A DNA stretch of 64,000 nt from Tribonema minus. Lineage: Eukaryota > Sar > Xanthophyceae > Tribonematales > Tribonemataceae. Below, piece after piece: positions 28,039-37,675 of the stretch (the first letter of the stretch is position 1; every line of letters starts with the position of its first letter). The DNA is taken from contig JAFCMP010000021.1 of assembly GCA_017506865.1 (NCBI GenBank), positions 186,001 through 250,000 on the forward strand. The letters are read 5' to 3'. The notes under the pieces were generated by a model. It had not been told where the DNA came from. It did no database searches and worked only from the letters and a program-made list of their open reading frames with translations. A program made the translations under genes and the position numbers.

Positions 28039-28257
28039 ATGGAATGCGTTGATACTCCACAGGAAAAGGCAATAAGAAAGGAGGAGACAGCAAAGGTTTG
28101 TCAAATGATTAGTATACATCCGACTCTGGAGCAGGCAGCGGTCATGCGCAAATGGATGAAAGCTGCACGTGGTACCTACAATATAGGTCTCCGGTTTGTA
28201 AAGGATAAGGCCAAGCGCCAACCTTGTCTTGAAGCTTATTGTCCATTCTCAACCTGA
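28039..28257 (+). pseudogene. N-terminal fragment of a TnpB/Fanzor-type nuclease
   Basis: 72 codons from ATG 28039. ISIHPTLEQAAVMRKWMKAA, then RGTYNIGLRFV, matches the N-terminal signature of IS605/IS607 TnpB and eukaryotic Fanzor proteins (hxPtxeQxxxhxxWhxxxRxxYN). Full proteins are 400-700 residues; here the frame ends at 28257 and no RuvC or zinc-ribbon part follows. It is a remnant lying directly after the 236-bp array and before a diverged repeat copy. Confidence 0.6.
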
Positions 28258-28310
28258 TGATACGGATGGACATGTTTATTGTGTTGTAATCGTAGCAGCT
28301 CACGCAGCAA

Positions 28311-28670
28311 ATGCATTCAGTTCCGCCGTTGTTTCTTACAGACAACGGATTCGACATCACAGCCATTGCAATGTCTTGCGGTGTGCCTTATCAGAAGGCC
28401 GTCAAGGACGCCATGAATCTGCTGTATGCATTGTGCGACTTCCCGTGGAAGCTGAAAAACTTTGATGTGAAGTCCTTCTTCAAGTCTCTGTTGGAACTGG
28501 CGGCTTCCATCATGATAGCATACAAGGTCCTGCAGGTGCTCCGGAACAGTTACGTGTACGCCGCGGGCGTCGGTATGAAGATCACCAAGACAGCGGAAGA
28601 CGTGGCAAGCAAGGCGACGGCGTATGCCTCACATGCGGCTGACACACCTGGTCCTGGTGCGCCTGGCTAA
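28311..28670 (+). CDS. Unknown small protein with one membrane segment
   Basis: 119 residues from ATG 28311. A possible helix (CGVPYQKAVKDAMNLLYAL) precedes a hydrophobic segment (LLELAASIMIAYKVLQVL, about 61-78). The tail is Ala-rich with PGPGAPG. Not recognised. It sits between the main 236-bp array and a diverged copy of it. Confidence 0.45.
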   Translation: MHSVPPLFLTDNGFDITAIAMSCGVPYQKAVKDAMNLLYALCDFPWKLKNFDVKSFFKSLLELAASIMIAYKVLQVLRNSYVYAAGVGMKITKTAEDVASKATAYASHAADTPGPGAPG

Positions 28671-28717
28671 AGTGCTTATGGCATCGATGTATGTGCATCG
28701 TCGTCGTAGCAAACTTC

Positions 28718-28935
28718 AAATTACTGTACTGCCAGAAGTACTTTTCATAGCGGCTGACCCAAAGTCTTCCAGGTACGACCCTTAGTAGATTTTCGTAAGT
28801 TACGCAAACTTTACGTAGCATCATAAACCGGTAGAGTGAGCGGTGACTATCGAAGGTTCCAGGCTGCCCTTAAAGCCTCCCCTCAAATCCGGTACTGCCA
28901 ATTTCTTTACACAACGGCTGACCCAAACTCAGGGG
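28718..28935. repeat. Diverged copy of the 236-bp unit
   Basis: TACTGCCAGAAGTACTTTTC...GTAGAGTGAGCGGTGACTATCG resembles the array unit with many changes. A second partial start (CCGGTACTGCCAATTTC) is at about 28889. It shows that the 28.0-28.7 kb genes lie within a formerly longer repeat region. Confidence 0.8.
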
Positions 28936-29017
28936 ATGCATGAAGCTCTTAGCGAATTTGGATTCACGTATATCGCGAATCGGCGAATCTGATTCACATC
29001 TGCGGTTCAAAAGCGCC

Positions 29018-29024
29018 AAATATT
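29018..29024 (+). promoter_or_regulatory. AATATT-type element
   Basis: AAATATT, 41 bp before ATG 29066. It is part of the recurrent AT-rich motif seen near several starts. Confidence 0.35.
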
Positions 29025-29065
29025 ATGTGCATCACACTATAGCACTCACACACACACTCTGCAAC

Positions 29066-29374
29066 ATGGAAGAATGTGCAAATACAATGGTGGGGCTGAA
29101 CACGAACCTCAAGAGCCTGCGCGATGAAGTGGATCCTCTCAAACAGAGGCTCATAGAGGAGATGACGTCTGCCGGTTTGGAGGAGTACAGGTGTGGAAAT
29201 CATATCATCAAGCTGGAGACCAAACGTGCAAAGAAGAACGTGGGCATCAAGCAGGTCTGCAGCATCGTTCAGGTCAAGTTCGGGGTGGAAGCACTTGAGC
29301 AATTCAAGCAGGCAGTTGAGGATGCAAAGGGAGAGGCTACCGTGAAGCACAGCATCAAAGTTGTAGACGCATAA
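29066..29374 (+). CDS. Small coiled-coil protein, DUF5760-like
   Basis: 102 residues. NTNLKSLRDEVDPLKQRLIE is a short coiled coil followed by EEMTSAGLEEYRCGNHIIKL and a basic stretch (ETKRAKK), the same plan as the gene at 3617. The frame is open further upstream to 28940, but ATG 29066 begins the conserved-looking part and an AATATT element lies just upstream. Function unknown. Confidence 0.6.
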   Translation: MEECANTMVGLNTNLKSLRDEVDPLKQRLIEEMTSAGLEEYRCGNHIIKLETKRAKKNVGIKQVCSIVQVKFGVEALEQFKQAVEDAKGEATVKHSIKVVDA

Positions 29375-29375
29375 C

Positions 29376-29720
29376 ATGCTTTATTATCTCTCTGTGTACA
29401 TGTACAAAAGCATGTCTCTCTGTGATGACTCCAGCTGCATCGAAGGCGTTGAGGAGCTCTTCACGATGGACGCTCATCTGCACTTTCTGATGGAAGAGCT
29501 CGAGCAACACGGCAGTGCGACGCTCTGGCGTGTTGAGGACGTGGACGAGAAAATCAGAGATTGGAGCCGTGTCGGTGGCGAGGAAGCGAGCACTGTTGTG
29601 GATGCGTATTCGCACTATAAGAGCATCATGAGTTTGACAGCAGAGCCTCTGAAGGACGCAGCAGAAGAGCTGACGCAATGGCTTGCGGAAAGGCTGTCAG
29701 GCCTATCCGATGACATCTAA
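29376..29720 (+). CDS. Acidic helical protein, unknown
   Basis: 114 residues from ATG 29376, two bases after the previous stop. It is mostly acidic helix (LHFLMEELEQHG, AEPLKDAAEELTQWLAERL). Met13 (29412) is a plausible alternative start. Probably cotranscribed with its upstream neighbour. Not recognised. Confidence 0.5.
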   Translation: MLYYLSVYMYKSMSLCDDSSCIEGVEELFTMDAHLHFLMEELEQHGSATLWRVEDVDEKIRDWSRVGGEEASTVVDAYSHYKSIMSLTAEPLKDAAEELTQWLAERLSGLSDDI

Positions 29721-29731
29721 ATATACATGGA

Positions 29732-30505
29732 ATGCACGACTTGCTTTGCATCTTACCGCTTTCACCATCAATGCCCCTCAGTACTTCAGATGCTTCTGGT
29801 GATCAGCACAATGACTGCACATGCTATAAGTGCCCGACACATCTTACACCATGGCAAGAACTTAGGCTAGAGAGTAGAGAGGAGCGGGTGGCGCACTGGC
29901 TCACTCAATTTACCGACTGACGTCCGCCCGAGTTGCACTTGTCAAGGCTAAGCGTGCGCGATTTACGAACCCGCAGAGCGCCGTTACTCTTTGCTCGAAG
30001 GCTTGTGCCTGACGTGAAATATCCTAGCAAAGCGAGACTCAAAGTGCGTGCAGAGCACCTCGTGATGGCGGAGGTCGAGAGGTGCCTCGCCCAGCTACAG
30101 AAGGAGGCCCATGTTTACATTTGGGACTGCCCTGTGCGAGGAGTGGCGGACTGCACTCTGAGGAAGCCGGACGGCTTGTGGATTTATCAGAGGGAGGACG
30201 GCATGCGAGCCAGCATGCATATGGAGGTCGATGAGTCAGGCGAAGATCATGAGAATTGCGACACACGCGTGGCCGATATCCAGAGGGCGTCAGAATCTCT
30301 CCACCACTATCTGGTGCGTGTCAATGTCAGGGATTGCGTCAAAAGGGTAAGAGGCACCAACAAGGAGATGTATTACAAGGGCGTTGAGCCCACTTTCGTG
30401 TGCAGGATGGAGATATTATGCGACCTCATGGCCAAAATATGGGAAAAGGTAAAAGCTTTTGAGCCTCCTACAGAAGACACGCATAAGATACAACTGGGTT
30501 TCTAA
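29732..30505 (+). pseudogene. PD-(D/E)XK-like nuclease with an in-frame TGA
   Basis: The frame from ATG 29732 (CTCYKC motif, then ELRLESREERVAHWLTQF) meets TGA at 29918-29920 and continues in frame to 30505. The long second part lacks an ATG before its conserved region. It shows ADCTLRKPDGLWIY, then MHMEVDESGEDHENCDTRVA and LVRVNV. This is the pD...(E)xDExxH...R...(R)hN pattern of a nuclease-like family common in giant viruses, normally preceded by Cys/His zinc sites. I read this as one gene with a nonsense codon; two separate genes, the second with TTG start at 29933, is the alternative. Confidence 0.5.
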
Positions 30506-30519
30506 TAAACATTTTTTAC

Positions 30520-32558
30520 TCATGATGATGTCGTCGCGACGTCAAACTGCAGTGCTCCGGACCAGTCTACATGGCGACTGTCGTAAAAGTGTCCGTCCGC
30601 TGCGAAGAGCTTGAAGCGCATGCTCCTAATCTTCAGTATGTTCACATCCAGCTTCGAGACCGCACTCAGGAAATCCTTGTTGAGGAATGATATCGCGTCG
30701 GACCCTCCCACAAGCGGCAGGCGCGCGAACAGCGTCGTGCCCGGCAGGTTGGCCACGTGTATGTTCCCCACCGGCTGATCGTTGAGTATCAGTTGAAGGT
30801 ACATGTATCTGTGCCCTATGGACATGTCAAACCTGTTGGGCGCCATCGTCAGGACCGGCGAGTACACGTCGGTCGGCGAGTACACCCCGGTGCCGTTGTT
30901 CACCAGCGTCAGCGTGCAGTCTTTGCCGGGCAGCAGCCACGCAGGGTAGCTGATCTTCACCAGCATTCTGTCGTCGTAGTTGGCGCCGTCTACCGAGTCA
31001 AAACCTACTATCACTCCCTCCGCCAGCTGCCACTCATACATCGGATGGAGCAAGGAGTCATAGTCTGTCGCATTGAAGACAACTTTTCTGTCCAGATAAG
31101 TCGCCGTGTCTATGGTGAACCCGCTGGAAACCTCATAACCTACAGTGAACGCATTGTCTCCGGCCGAGACCAGTACGGTTTCAAATTAGCTATCCATTCC
31201 ATGAAGCGGAACGCGGGACTCGTGCTGTGAACGGAGAGCACGTACACTTGCGCATCTACACCGCTGACGGGATCCGTAAAATTCAAGTATTCCATGAACG
31301 CTTCCATCCTTCCCTTGAGCGTGAGATGCGTCTCGTCCTGCACTGCAACCACCTCGTGGTACGCTTGATCAAGGAATGTGTTGGACCCTGAGATGGCCAC
31401 AATGTCACCGATATTCGCGAAGTGCGGGTGTTCCGTGCCTACCACCATGGCCCCGTCGGCTTGTGCGAAGGGACTCTGCAGTCCCAGAACGGTGCTGGTG
31501 CCTATCGTAGGGGCCCATGCATCCTCTGACGTGGAGAACCCCATCAACGTGCCCAGGTTGTCAAAGCCGGTTTGCGGCTTACTGAGCGGCTCCAAGTTTG
31601 CCGACGTGGACACTGGGATGGAAGCTCCTAAGCCTAGTGTTCCCACTATTGAAGACATATCTGAACGCGTGCTGATCTTTGCCGCGCGGCTCATGCCCGT
31701 GACTGTCGCTGTGGTTACAGTGGTCATCGCCATGATGGACCTCACCGTGAGCCTGGAGCCGAGCACCGTCTCCACCACCACTACCTGCGAGCCGAACCTT
31801 CCGCCCAGCACCATATTGCACGCTGCGCCAGGGCTGAGCGGGTACGACTGCGCGTCGGCGACTGTGACCTGTATCTTCGACTTGCTCACCGAGCCGTCGG
31901 GGTTGGCCACCGTCTGGGCGCCTATGACGATGACGTTGGTCGACCGGAAGTGCAGCGAGTACGGAACTTTCTGCGTGCTGCGCACTCCCACAATGCCGAA
32001 TGCGGACGACCTCTGCACTGAGTACTTGTTGAGCAGGGTTGAGTTCTGGCTGCCGACCGCTACTGGCGAATTGAAAGAGTAGTTCAAGGCGTCTACGAAC
32101 TCATCGATGCTGTAGTTGCCTGAAGACACGGCTACGAAGAACGGCTGCCACGAGGCCGACTGGTACTCGCTCACGTAGAGCCTGCCTCCTGCGACTATGT
32201 AGTCCGTGTGGGGTATCTCTACATTCAGCAGTCTGATGCCTTTGACGTCGACTAGCGAATCAGGCACTTCTAGCACGCAGTTGTTCGGCGACGGGTACAA
32301 TAGTTTGTCACGATCCGCAGAGTTGATCGCAATGGTGAATCTGCTCTTGTCGCCCTCATCAAACACTGAGCCCCTGATGGCTGTAGCCTGTGTGCTCGTC
32401 GCCGCGGTGTTGACATTGCTACCCGTCCCGCCGCCGTCTTGGAGGCCAGCATAGTTACCACTATATGCAGAGAACCCACCTGCGTCTGCGCCGAATCCAC
32501 CGCCACCTCCCCCTTGTGTGGTACTGCCGTAAAAGTTGTACCTGGCAGAGTCATTCAT
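30520..32558 (-). pseudogene. Virion structural protein (NSADR-type), frame broken near 31185
   Basis: ATG 32558 starts a Gly-rich leader followed by FTIAINSADRDKLLYPSPNN and IRLLNVEIPHTDYIV, the signature of a large structural protein conserved in many NCLDVs. The first frame stops at 31140. The protein clearly goes on one frame over from about 31185 (ETVLVSAGDNAFTVGYEV, HPMYEWQLAEGVIVGFDSV) to 30520. The joint is in a TTT run after WIAN, so loss of one T would explain it. No slippery heptamer for programmed shifting is seen. An intact form would be about 680 residues. Confidence 0.75.
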
Positions 32559-32651
32559 GGTAGGACGAGCAGATATAGATCACGCACAGGCGTCGATTAA
32601 AGAGTACAATTTATTTTATTGAGACCAGAAACTGTACATGCTGACAAGCGA

Positions 32652-33467
32652 TCAGGGTATGACGAAATGTCCCCGCTCGCTGACAACCATGAGGGGCACC
32701 TCGTTCGCGTTGCCTCGAGCTTCTACGCTCCATAGGACTTGATCCGACATGGCGTCGCCATTTCGAGTCCGTCTCGCAACTTCCACAGTGAATGTGACCC
32801 TCACTAACTTGTCGAATCCTCCTTCCGTACCCGTCCTCTCCACTACCATGTGCACGTAGTGGTAGAGTTCAGGGTTCTGGCGTGACGGGGTGATGGTTCT
32901 CATGTACGCCACAGGACCCTTCTCGCTCCAGTCCCACGATTTGCTCCTGGTGTCCTCCTTCTTGGCATCTATTTGCATGGGGCTGGGGGAATCCCCCTGA
33001 ATGCGGGAAAACTCCCTTCCTGGCGTGATGGTAGCCAGTAACTTCTTGGTAGTCTCTACGTCGAAGAGGATCAGCGTCTTGTATTCGCTGAGGGCGCCGC
33101 ACCTGAACAGTATGCCTGTCAGGGACTCGGGATCGGCAGACGCGCCGCAGCAGTACGGGAAGTAGCGACTCGCGTCGGTGAGTCGGAAGGTGACAAACGC
33201 TCTGTGGAATCTGAGCCTCAGCGCCATTTCTTGCTCCGTCTGCGGCGTCGACGATGAATTGAGGAACTTATCATAGGAGATTTCTTCGGTACAGAGCTGG
33301 GCGGTCTGGTGCTCGCCGAGACAGTTCATCGCGGAGGCTCCGGTCGTAGGCCCTGTAGGTGACCTGGTCGACATGCCAGCGGGGCGTTCTGTTGATTCCG
33401 ACCCTGGCGTGGCGATGGCCAGCGGCGACCGGAGTACGGGGGTGCCAGCAGCTGCACTCGGCGTCAT
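32652..33467 (-). CDS. Unknown protein, 271 residues
   Basis: Ser/Thr/Pro-rich N-terminal 45 residues, then a strand-rich body (FHRAFVTFRLTDASRYFPYC, YKTLILFDVETTKKLL, YHYVHMVVERTG). No catalytic motif is seen. It lies behind the structural gene on the same strand and may be a virion component. Not recognised. Confidence 0.6.
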   Translation of the reverse strand: MTPSAAAGTPVLRSPLAIATPGSESTERPAGMSTRSPTGPTTGASAMNCLGEHQTAQLCTEEISYDKFLNSSSTPQTEQEMALRLRFHRAFVTFRLTDASRYFPYCCGASADPESLTGILFRCGALSEYKTLILFDVETTKKLLATITPGREFSRIQGDSPSPMQIDAKKEDTRSKSWDWSEKGPVAYMRTITPSRQNPELYHYVHMVVERTGTEGGFDKLVRVTFTVEVARRTRNGDAMSDQVLWSVEARGNANEVPLMVVSERGHFVIP

Positions 33468-33719
33468 GAGTCCTCCCCTCTCGTCGTCCTCGTTCGCAGT
33501 GTGCGGTGTGCGAAGTGCGAAGTGCGGGCTGCGCCATCAGAGATATATTCATGTCGGATCACGGATATATATCGATAAATCCGATACATGCAATACTCCG
33601 ACGGAGGTTTACCACATGGATATATGCACATGAATCGCTGAAGCGTCCGACTTCGTTTTCCCGTGCTCAGTCAGTCCACCACCTCACTCCACAGCCGACG
33701 CGTCCAGCAAGCAGACGAG

Positions 33720-34634
33720 ATGTACGCTTACCACCAGGCGGCGCCCTTCGACTGCGTACCTCTTATTCCCAATCACCATGCTTTATCCGTAGCCGCGGGT
33801 GCCTTGGGCAAGCGCGGGCCTGGCAGACCGCGGGGGGTGCAAAACTTCGCCACGCGAGAGAACGAGAGACGCCGCCTAGCCGGGCTGCCCTCTATGGAGA
33901 AGCCTCCTCGCTCTCGCTCTGCCGCCACGAAGCGCCACAAGAAGTCGCCGGTGGCAAATGCCGTCAAGCCGCCCAAGGCCATGACTCTCTACCTGGAGGG
34001 GGCGAGAACAGGAATCGGGGCGGGGACTGAGGAGGACGTTCCGGCACGGATCCAGACGCCCGCCATGGGACAGGTGGACCAGCAACTCAGTCAGATTTCC
34101 TACATTGACTGCCCTGCGACGCTGGACTCGCATATGTTCATGGAGACGAACACCCCGTACCTGCAGCTCGTGCATCAGTACCAGACCATGTTCGTGGACC
34201 TCTCTCACGGGGCACCTCCGAGGTACTCGTGCAACGTCATGTATCAGGACTGGGAGCGCGCATCTCTCGTCCACTCAATAATGAGCAACTGTTCCTGCAT
34301 GGGACTCGACCTCTCCACTTTGGGCGTTCTCAATGAGGCTGCCGGCCTGGACGCTCTTGCGGCTGCCTGTGCGGACGTCGGTGCGGCTGTCGGTGCGGCT
34401 GCCGGTGCGGACGCCGGTGCGGCTGCCGGTGCGGCCGCCGGTGCGGACATCGGTGCGGACGCCGGTGAGGCTGTTGGTGCGGACACCGGTGAGGCTGATG
34501 GTGAGGACACCGGCTCGGCTGCTTCTGTGGGGGAAATGACCGAGCTCATCCCCGACTTCTTCAACCTGTCAGATGAGAGAATACTAGCCGAGATTGGCGA
34601 CATCTTCACCTCCTCCGCCAACACGGCGATATGA
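33720..34634 (+). CDS. AT-hook protein with Ala/Gly repeat and acidic end
   Basis: 304 residues from ATG 33720 (GTG 33663 is in frame upstream). KRGPGRPRGVQN is a typical AT-hook that binds AT-rich minor grooves, followed by a basic Arg/Lys stretch. The middle is unrecognised. Residues about 220-280 are repeats of G-A-D/A-x-G (coded by GGTGCGG units), and the end is acidic and helical (MTELIPDFFNLSDERIL). This build fits a DNA-binding regulator or chromatin protein. Confidence 0.6.
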   Translation: MYAYHQAAPFDCVPLIPNHHALSVAAGALGKRGPGRPRGVQNFATRENERRRLAGLPSMEKPPRSRSAATKRHKKSPVANAVKPPKAMTLYLEGARTGIGAGTEEDVPARIQTPAMGQVDQQLSQISYIDCPATLDSHMFMETNTPYLQLVHQYQTMFVDLSHGAPPRYSCNVMYQDWERASLVHSIMSNCSCMGLDLSTLGVLNEAAGLDALAAACADVGAAVGAAAGADAGAAAGAAAGADIGADAGEAVGADTGEADGEDTGSAASVGEMTELIPDFFNLSDERILAEIGDIFTSSANTAI

Positions 34635-34922
34635 TCTACAGGATAGATCTGATGATTACATACACTGCCGATACAGAATGGGAAAGCGATGGCACGTTGG
34701 TAACGTTGTCGAACGTCGCAAGTTATTTGTTCAGGTGTGTACGCGGCAGCCAGCCAGCATAGACAGACGGGGGGCTGTTCCTCTCTCTGTGCATGCTAGA
34801 AGTTAGATGTTACATGTGCCGTCCGTCGCGACAAAGAGATGGTGGTGAGTGCGAGTGCGTTGATCGATGCGCATATACTTCGGGGCACTTCGTGGGTTCA
34901 CACTCTGGATTGAATGTCACCC

Positions 34923-36107
34923 CTATGACTGTTGACAAGTCGTCGCATGATCTTTCTTTTCATCTCTGATGTCCTCCTCCGTCACGCCGTGCGCATCTAC
35001 GAGCTCCACTTCCAATGCGCATCCTCTCGCTTGCGACGGGCGAGGAGGCAGCCACTTGAGTAGCTCTTCTGTGTTGTCCAGCTCGTCTGGAAATGCAACT
35101 GTGAATGTAATGATCATATGCCCCATGCTGTCATCTTGTGCAGCAGGGCATGGCGGAAGGCCTGCATCCCTCACGACTTTGATCGTGTTGGGCTTCGTCA
35201 CCTGACGCGGCGCGCTTCTCACCCACACAACGGCACCGTTGATGTGAGGTATGGCAAACTCGAAACCGCACAGGCTCTCCGTCACGGTCAGCGATTTGCG
35301 CATGATCAGGTTCTGACTGTGCCGCTTGTACACCGCGTGCTCTTTAGTCTGCACCACGAAGATCACATTGCCTGTAGCCTTGCCAGGGCACTCGTCGGCC
35401 AGGTTGCGGAACACGAACCGGTGCTGGTCCGCTGTGCCAGGCGGCATGTGCACGTCGACAGTCTGCTTGTCGGTGATCACCCGTGCACCGGCGCACTGGT
35501 CACACGTTTTGTCTCCGTCGACACACACCCCCCTGCCCTTGCACACCGGACACATGCTCTGCATGCGCTGCATGAGCCCGGGGGCTATCGGACGCATGCT
35601 GTGTTGCATACCCACGCCCGCGCAGCCCACACACTTGCGTGAATGTCCGGCAGGAGCTCCGGTGCCATCGCACGATCGACACACTATGCTCCTGTTGACG
35701 CACATTCGGAACGTCTTGCCCCTGTATATGTCGTCTAGGGTAACGCGAAGCGGGTGGATAATGTCTGAAGTGGTGGTGGCTCCAGATGCCGCCCCAGGAG
35801 TGAAAAAGCTTGGGAATCCGTTCATATTAGCCGCAGAGAAACCGCCGCCGAAGAACTGCTGGAATATGTCAGCGGGTGGAGGCTGGGGATTGAAGTTGGA
35901 ATTCAGGCTCTCTTCGCCGAACCTGTCGTACATTTCACGTCTCTCCGGGTCGGAAAGAATTCCATATGCGTGAGCGACGCCCTTGAACTTGTCTGGGCAT
36001 CCGTTCTTGTCGGGGTGGTGAAGCAGCGCCAGCTTGCGGTATGCCTTCTTGATAGAAGCGGCATCGGCACCCTTCACGACGCCCAGCACGGCATACAGGT
36101 CAGGCAT
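34923..36107 (-). CDS. DnaJ/Hsp40 type I co-chaperone
   Basis: 394 residues. The J-domain has HPD at 31-33 and stimulates Hsp70 ATPase. A short G/F-like linker (FFGGGFSAANMNGFPSF) follows. The zinc region has four repeats: CRSCDGTG, CVGCAGVG, CPVCKGRG and CDQCAGAR, the last lacking its final Gly. The C-terminal substrate domain is normal in length. Type I layout and length match eukaryotic DnaJA. A virus-coded copy could help capsid folding or recruit host Hsp70. Confidence 0.9.
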   Translation of the reverse strand: MPDLYAVLGVVKGADAASIKKAYRKLALLHHPDKNGCPDKFKGVAHAYGILSDPERREMYDRFGEESLNSNFNPQPPPADIFQQFFGGGFSAANMNGFPSFFTPGAASGATTTSDIIHPLRVTLDDIYRGKTFRMCVNRSIVCRSCDGTGAPAGHSRKCVGCAGVGMQHSMRPIAPGLMQRMQSMCPVCKGRGVCVDGDKTCDQCAGARVITDKQTVDVHMPPGTADQHRFVFRNLADECPGKATGNVIFVVQTKEHAVYKRHSQNLIMRKSLTVTESLCGFEFAIPHINGAVVWVRSAPRQVTKPNTIKVVRDAGLPPCPAAQDDSMGHMIITFTVAFPDELDNTEELLKWLPPRPSQARGCALEVELVDAHGVTEEDIRDEKKDHATTCQQS

Positions 36108-36260
36108 CAGACATTGAGATGCACAGCGGCAAACATAAAAACGACGGCGCGAATATCACATTGCGCATCAGCGTAGTCGCGTTCGGCCGATGCTGCATTC
36201 CACGTTTAAAAAGTGTTATACAAAAATTAAAATGTCTGATATATTCGAGAGAAGGCATCC

Positions 36261-37661
36261 ATGGCTAAATCGCCGAACTCACGTACTCCGCGACGCCGCG
36301 CTGCGCGTATGTCCCCTATGAGGACGCGGTCCAAGAGGTACACGCTGCGCCAGAGCCCCCACAAGAGCTCCCGCAGGACCCCCAGCAAGAGCCCTCATAA
36401 GGGTCGCCATCACAAAGTCAGAGGAGCGCGGAGAAGCAACACTCACATCCTGGGCCTTGAGAGCACCGCTAAGCTGCTCACTGGAGCCAACACTAAACTG
36501 ACGTCTGCATCTAGCACGGTACGTGATGCCTACGATGCGGCACTTACCCGGGGAGCGATGGCAGCGGGGGCGATGGTAGGCAACACGGACGTCGTGAGCA
36601 GCGGGCTGAGGCACTTGGAGAGGCTGAAGAGCAGGGAAGACTTCGACGGGGACTCGTTCTACGATTCTGATGATGGCAGCAGCTCAAAGGCACACTCGCC
36701 CAGACAGAAGAGCAGACATGACGCCGATGGGGGCTCGTTCTACGATTCTGATGATGGCAGAAGTGTGGCCGATGCGCGTCACAATGTGGAGAGGGCTGCG
36801 CGCGGCTACGTCGCAGCAAACCAGGACGCCTCTGTTCTCACTTCGAGCATCACCAGCTGTGTCCCCTCTGTGCGCTTGAGCGATCCCGGGGCCATCTGGA
36901 ACACATTCGCGGGTCTGCATGGACAGCACCGGAGGAGGGGGGACTCGCTGATCGATGTTCGCCGTGCGCAAAACCAGAGGATGCTTATCAAGACTGCATC
37001 CGGCGTGCGCAAGCTGAGCGAATCGCTGGAGAACATCAACGATGTCCTCTACCACACCGGAAAGAGGAGGGCCCAGATCCTTCCCTTGGACAGCTCCATG
37101 ATCACTATTTTCGGAGCGGGGGCCGCGCAGAAGACGACCCGCCTCGTCCTCCCCCCCACCCTCGCGGACGACAGCTTGCACGTCGCCAGGCTGTTCAGGT
37201 TCATCATGACCGGAGAGAAGGGCACGCCGAAGAGCTTCGTCACTCACCTCCGCGCGTTCCATAACATGCACAAGACGAACATGGTGCTGAGGACTGACAG
37301 GACCCCCAAATCTCCGAGGTCCGGTGAGCAACCAGTGAGCGTCAGAAGCCTGGACACCACGAGGAACGAGCTCTACGTTCTGCTCGGTGTCTATGAGTGC
37401 AATGTGCTCTTGATCATCAACCGCACAGGCAAGCCCAAGATAGAGACGCTCCGTTTCGTTCACATGGACAACAACTGGATCGTCCTGTATGTGAACAAAG
37501 ATAACCACATTGAGATCATCTGCGAGACGCTGGAAGATGACGTCATCAGGGTGGTGTTCAGCCCTGAGAACCCGGTGTTCGCCGATATGCTGAAGCAGCT
37601 GCGATTCGATCCGAAACGACCGAGCAACATCTTTTCCACAAAGCTCCTGCTGCCCGACTAG
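36261..37661 (+). CDS. Basic SP-rich protein, candidate DNA-packaging or virion protein
   Basis: 466 residues. The first 55 residues are Arg/Lys/Ser/Pro-rich with SP(H/M)K-like units, like chromatin or packaging proteins. Residues about 130-170 contain a duplicated unit, (D)SFYDSDDG with spacer. The C-terminal half is ordered and strand-rich (LYVLLGVYECNVLLIINRTG) but not recognised. A GATATATTC element is at 36237-36245 near the start. It is convergent with the next gene, ending 14 bp away. Confidence 0.6.
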   Translation: MAKSPNSRTPRRRAARMSPMRTRSKRYTLRQSPHKSSRRTPSKSPHKGRHHKVRGARRSNTHILGLESTAKLLTGANTKLTSASSTVRDAYDAALTRGAMAAGAMVGNTDVVSSGLRHLERLKSREDFDGDSFYDSDDGSSSKAHSPRQKSRHDADGGSFYDSDDGRSVADARHNVERAARGYVAANQDASVLTSSITSCVPSVRLSDPGAIWNTFAGLHGQHRRRGDSLIDVRRAQNQRMLIKTASGVRKLSESLENINDVLYHTGKRRAQILPLDSSMITIFGAGAAQKTTRLVLPPTLADDSLHVARLFRFIMTGEKGTPKSFVTHLRAFHNMHKTNMVLRTDRTPKSPRSGEQPVSVRSLDTTRNELYVLLGVYECNVLLIINRTGKPKIETLRFVHMDNNWIVLYVNKDNHIEIICETLEDDVIRVVFSPENPVFADMLKQLRFDPKRPSNIFSTKLLLPD

Positions 37662-37675
37662 AGTCTTACGTCAAT

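Noticed and set aside
31175-31195. Programmed ribosomal frameshift in the structural gene
   Set aside because: No X-XXY-YYZ slippery heptamer in the right phase; a lost T in a T run explains the shift better.
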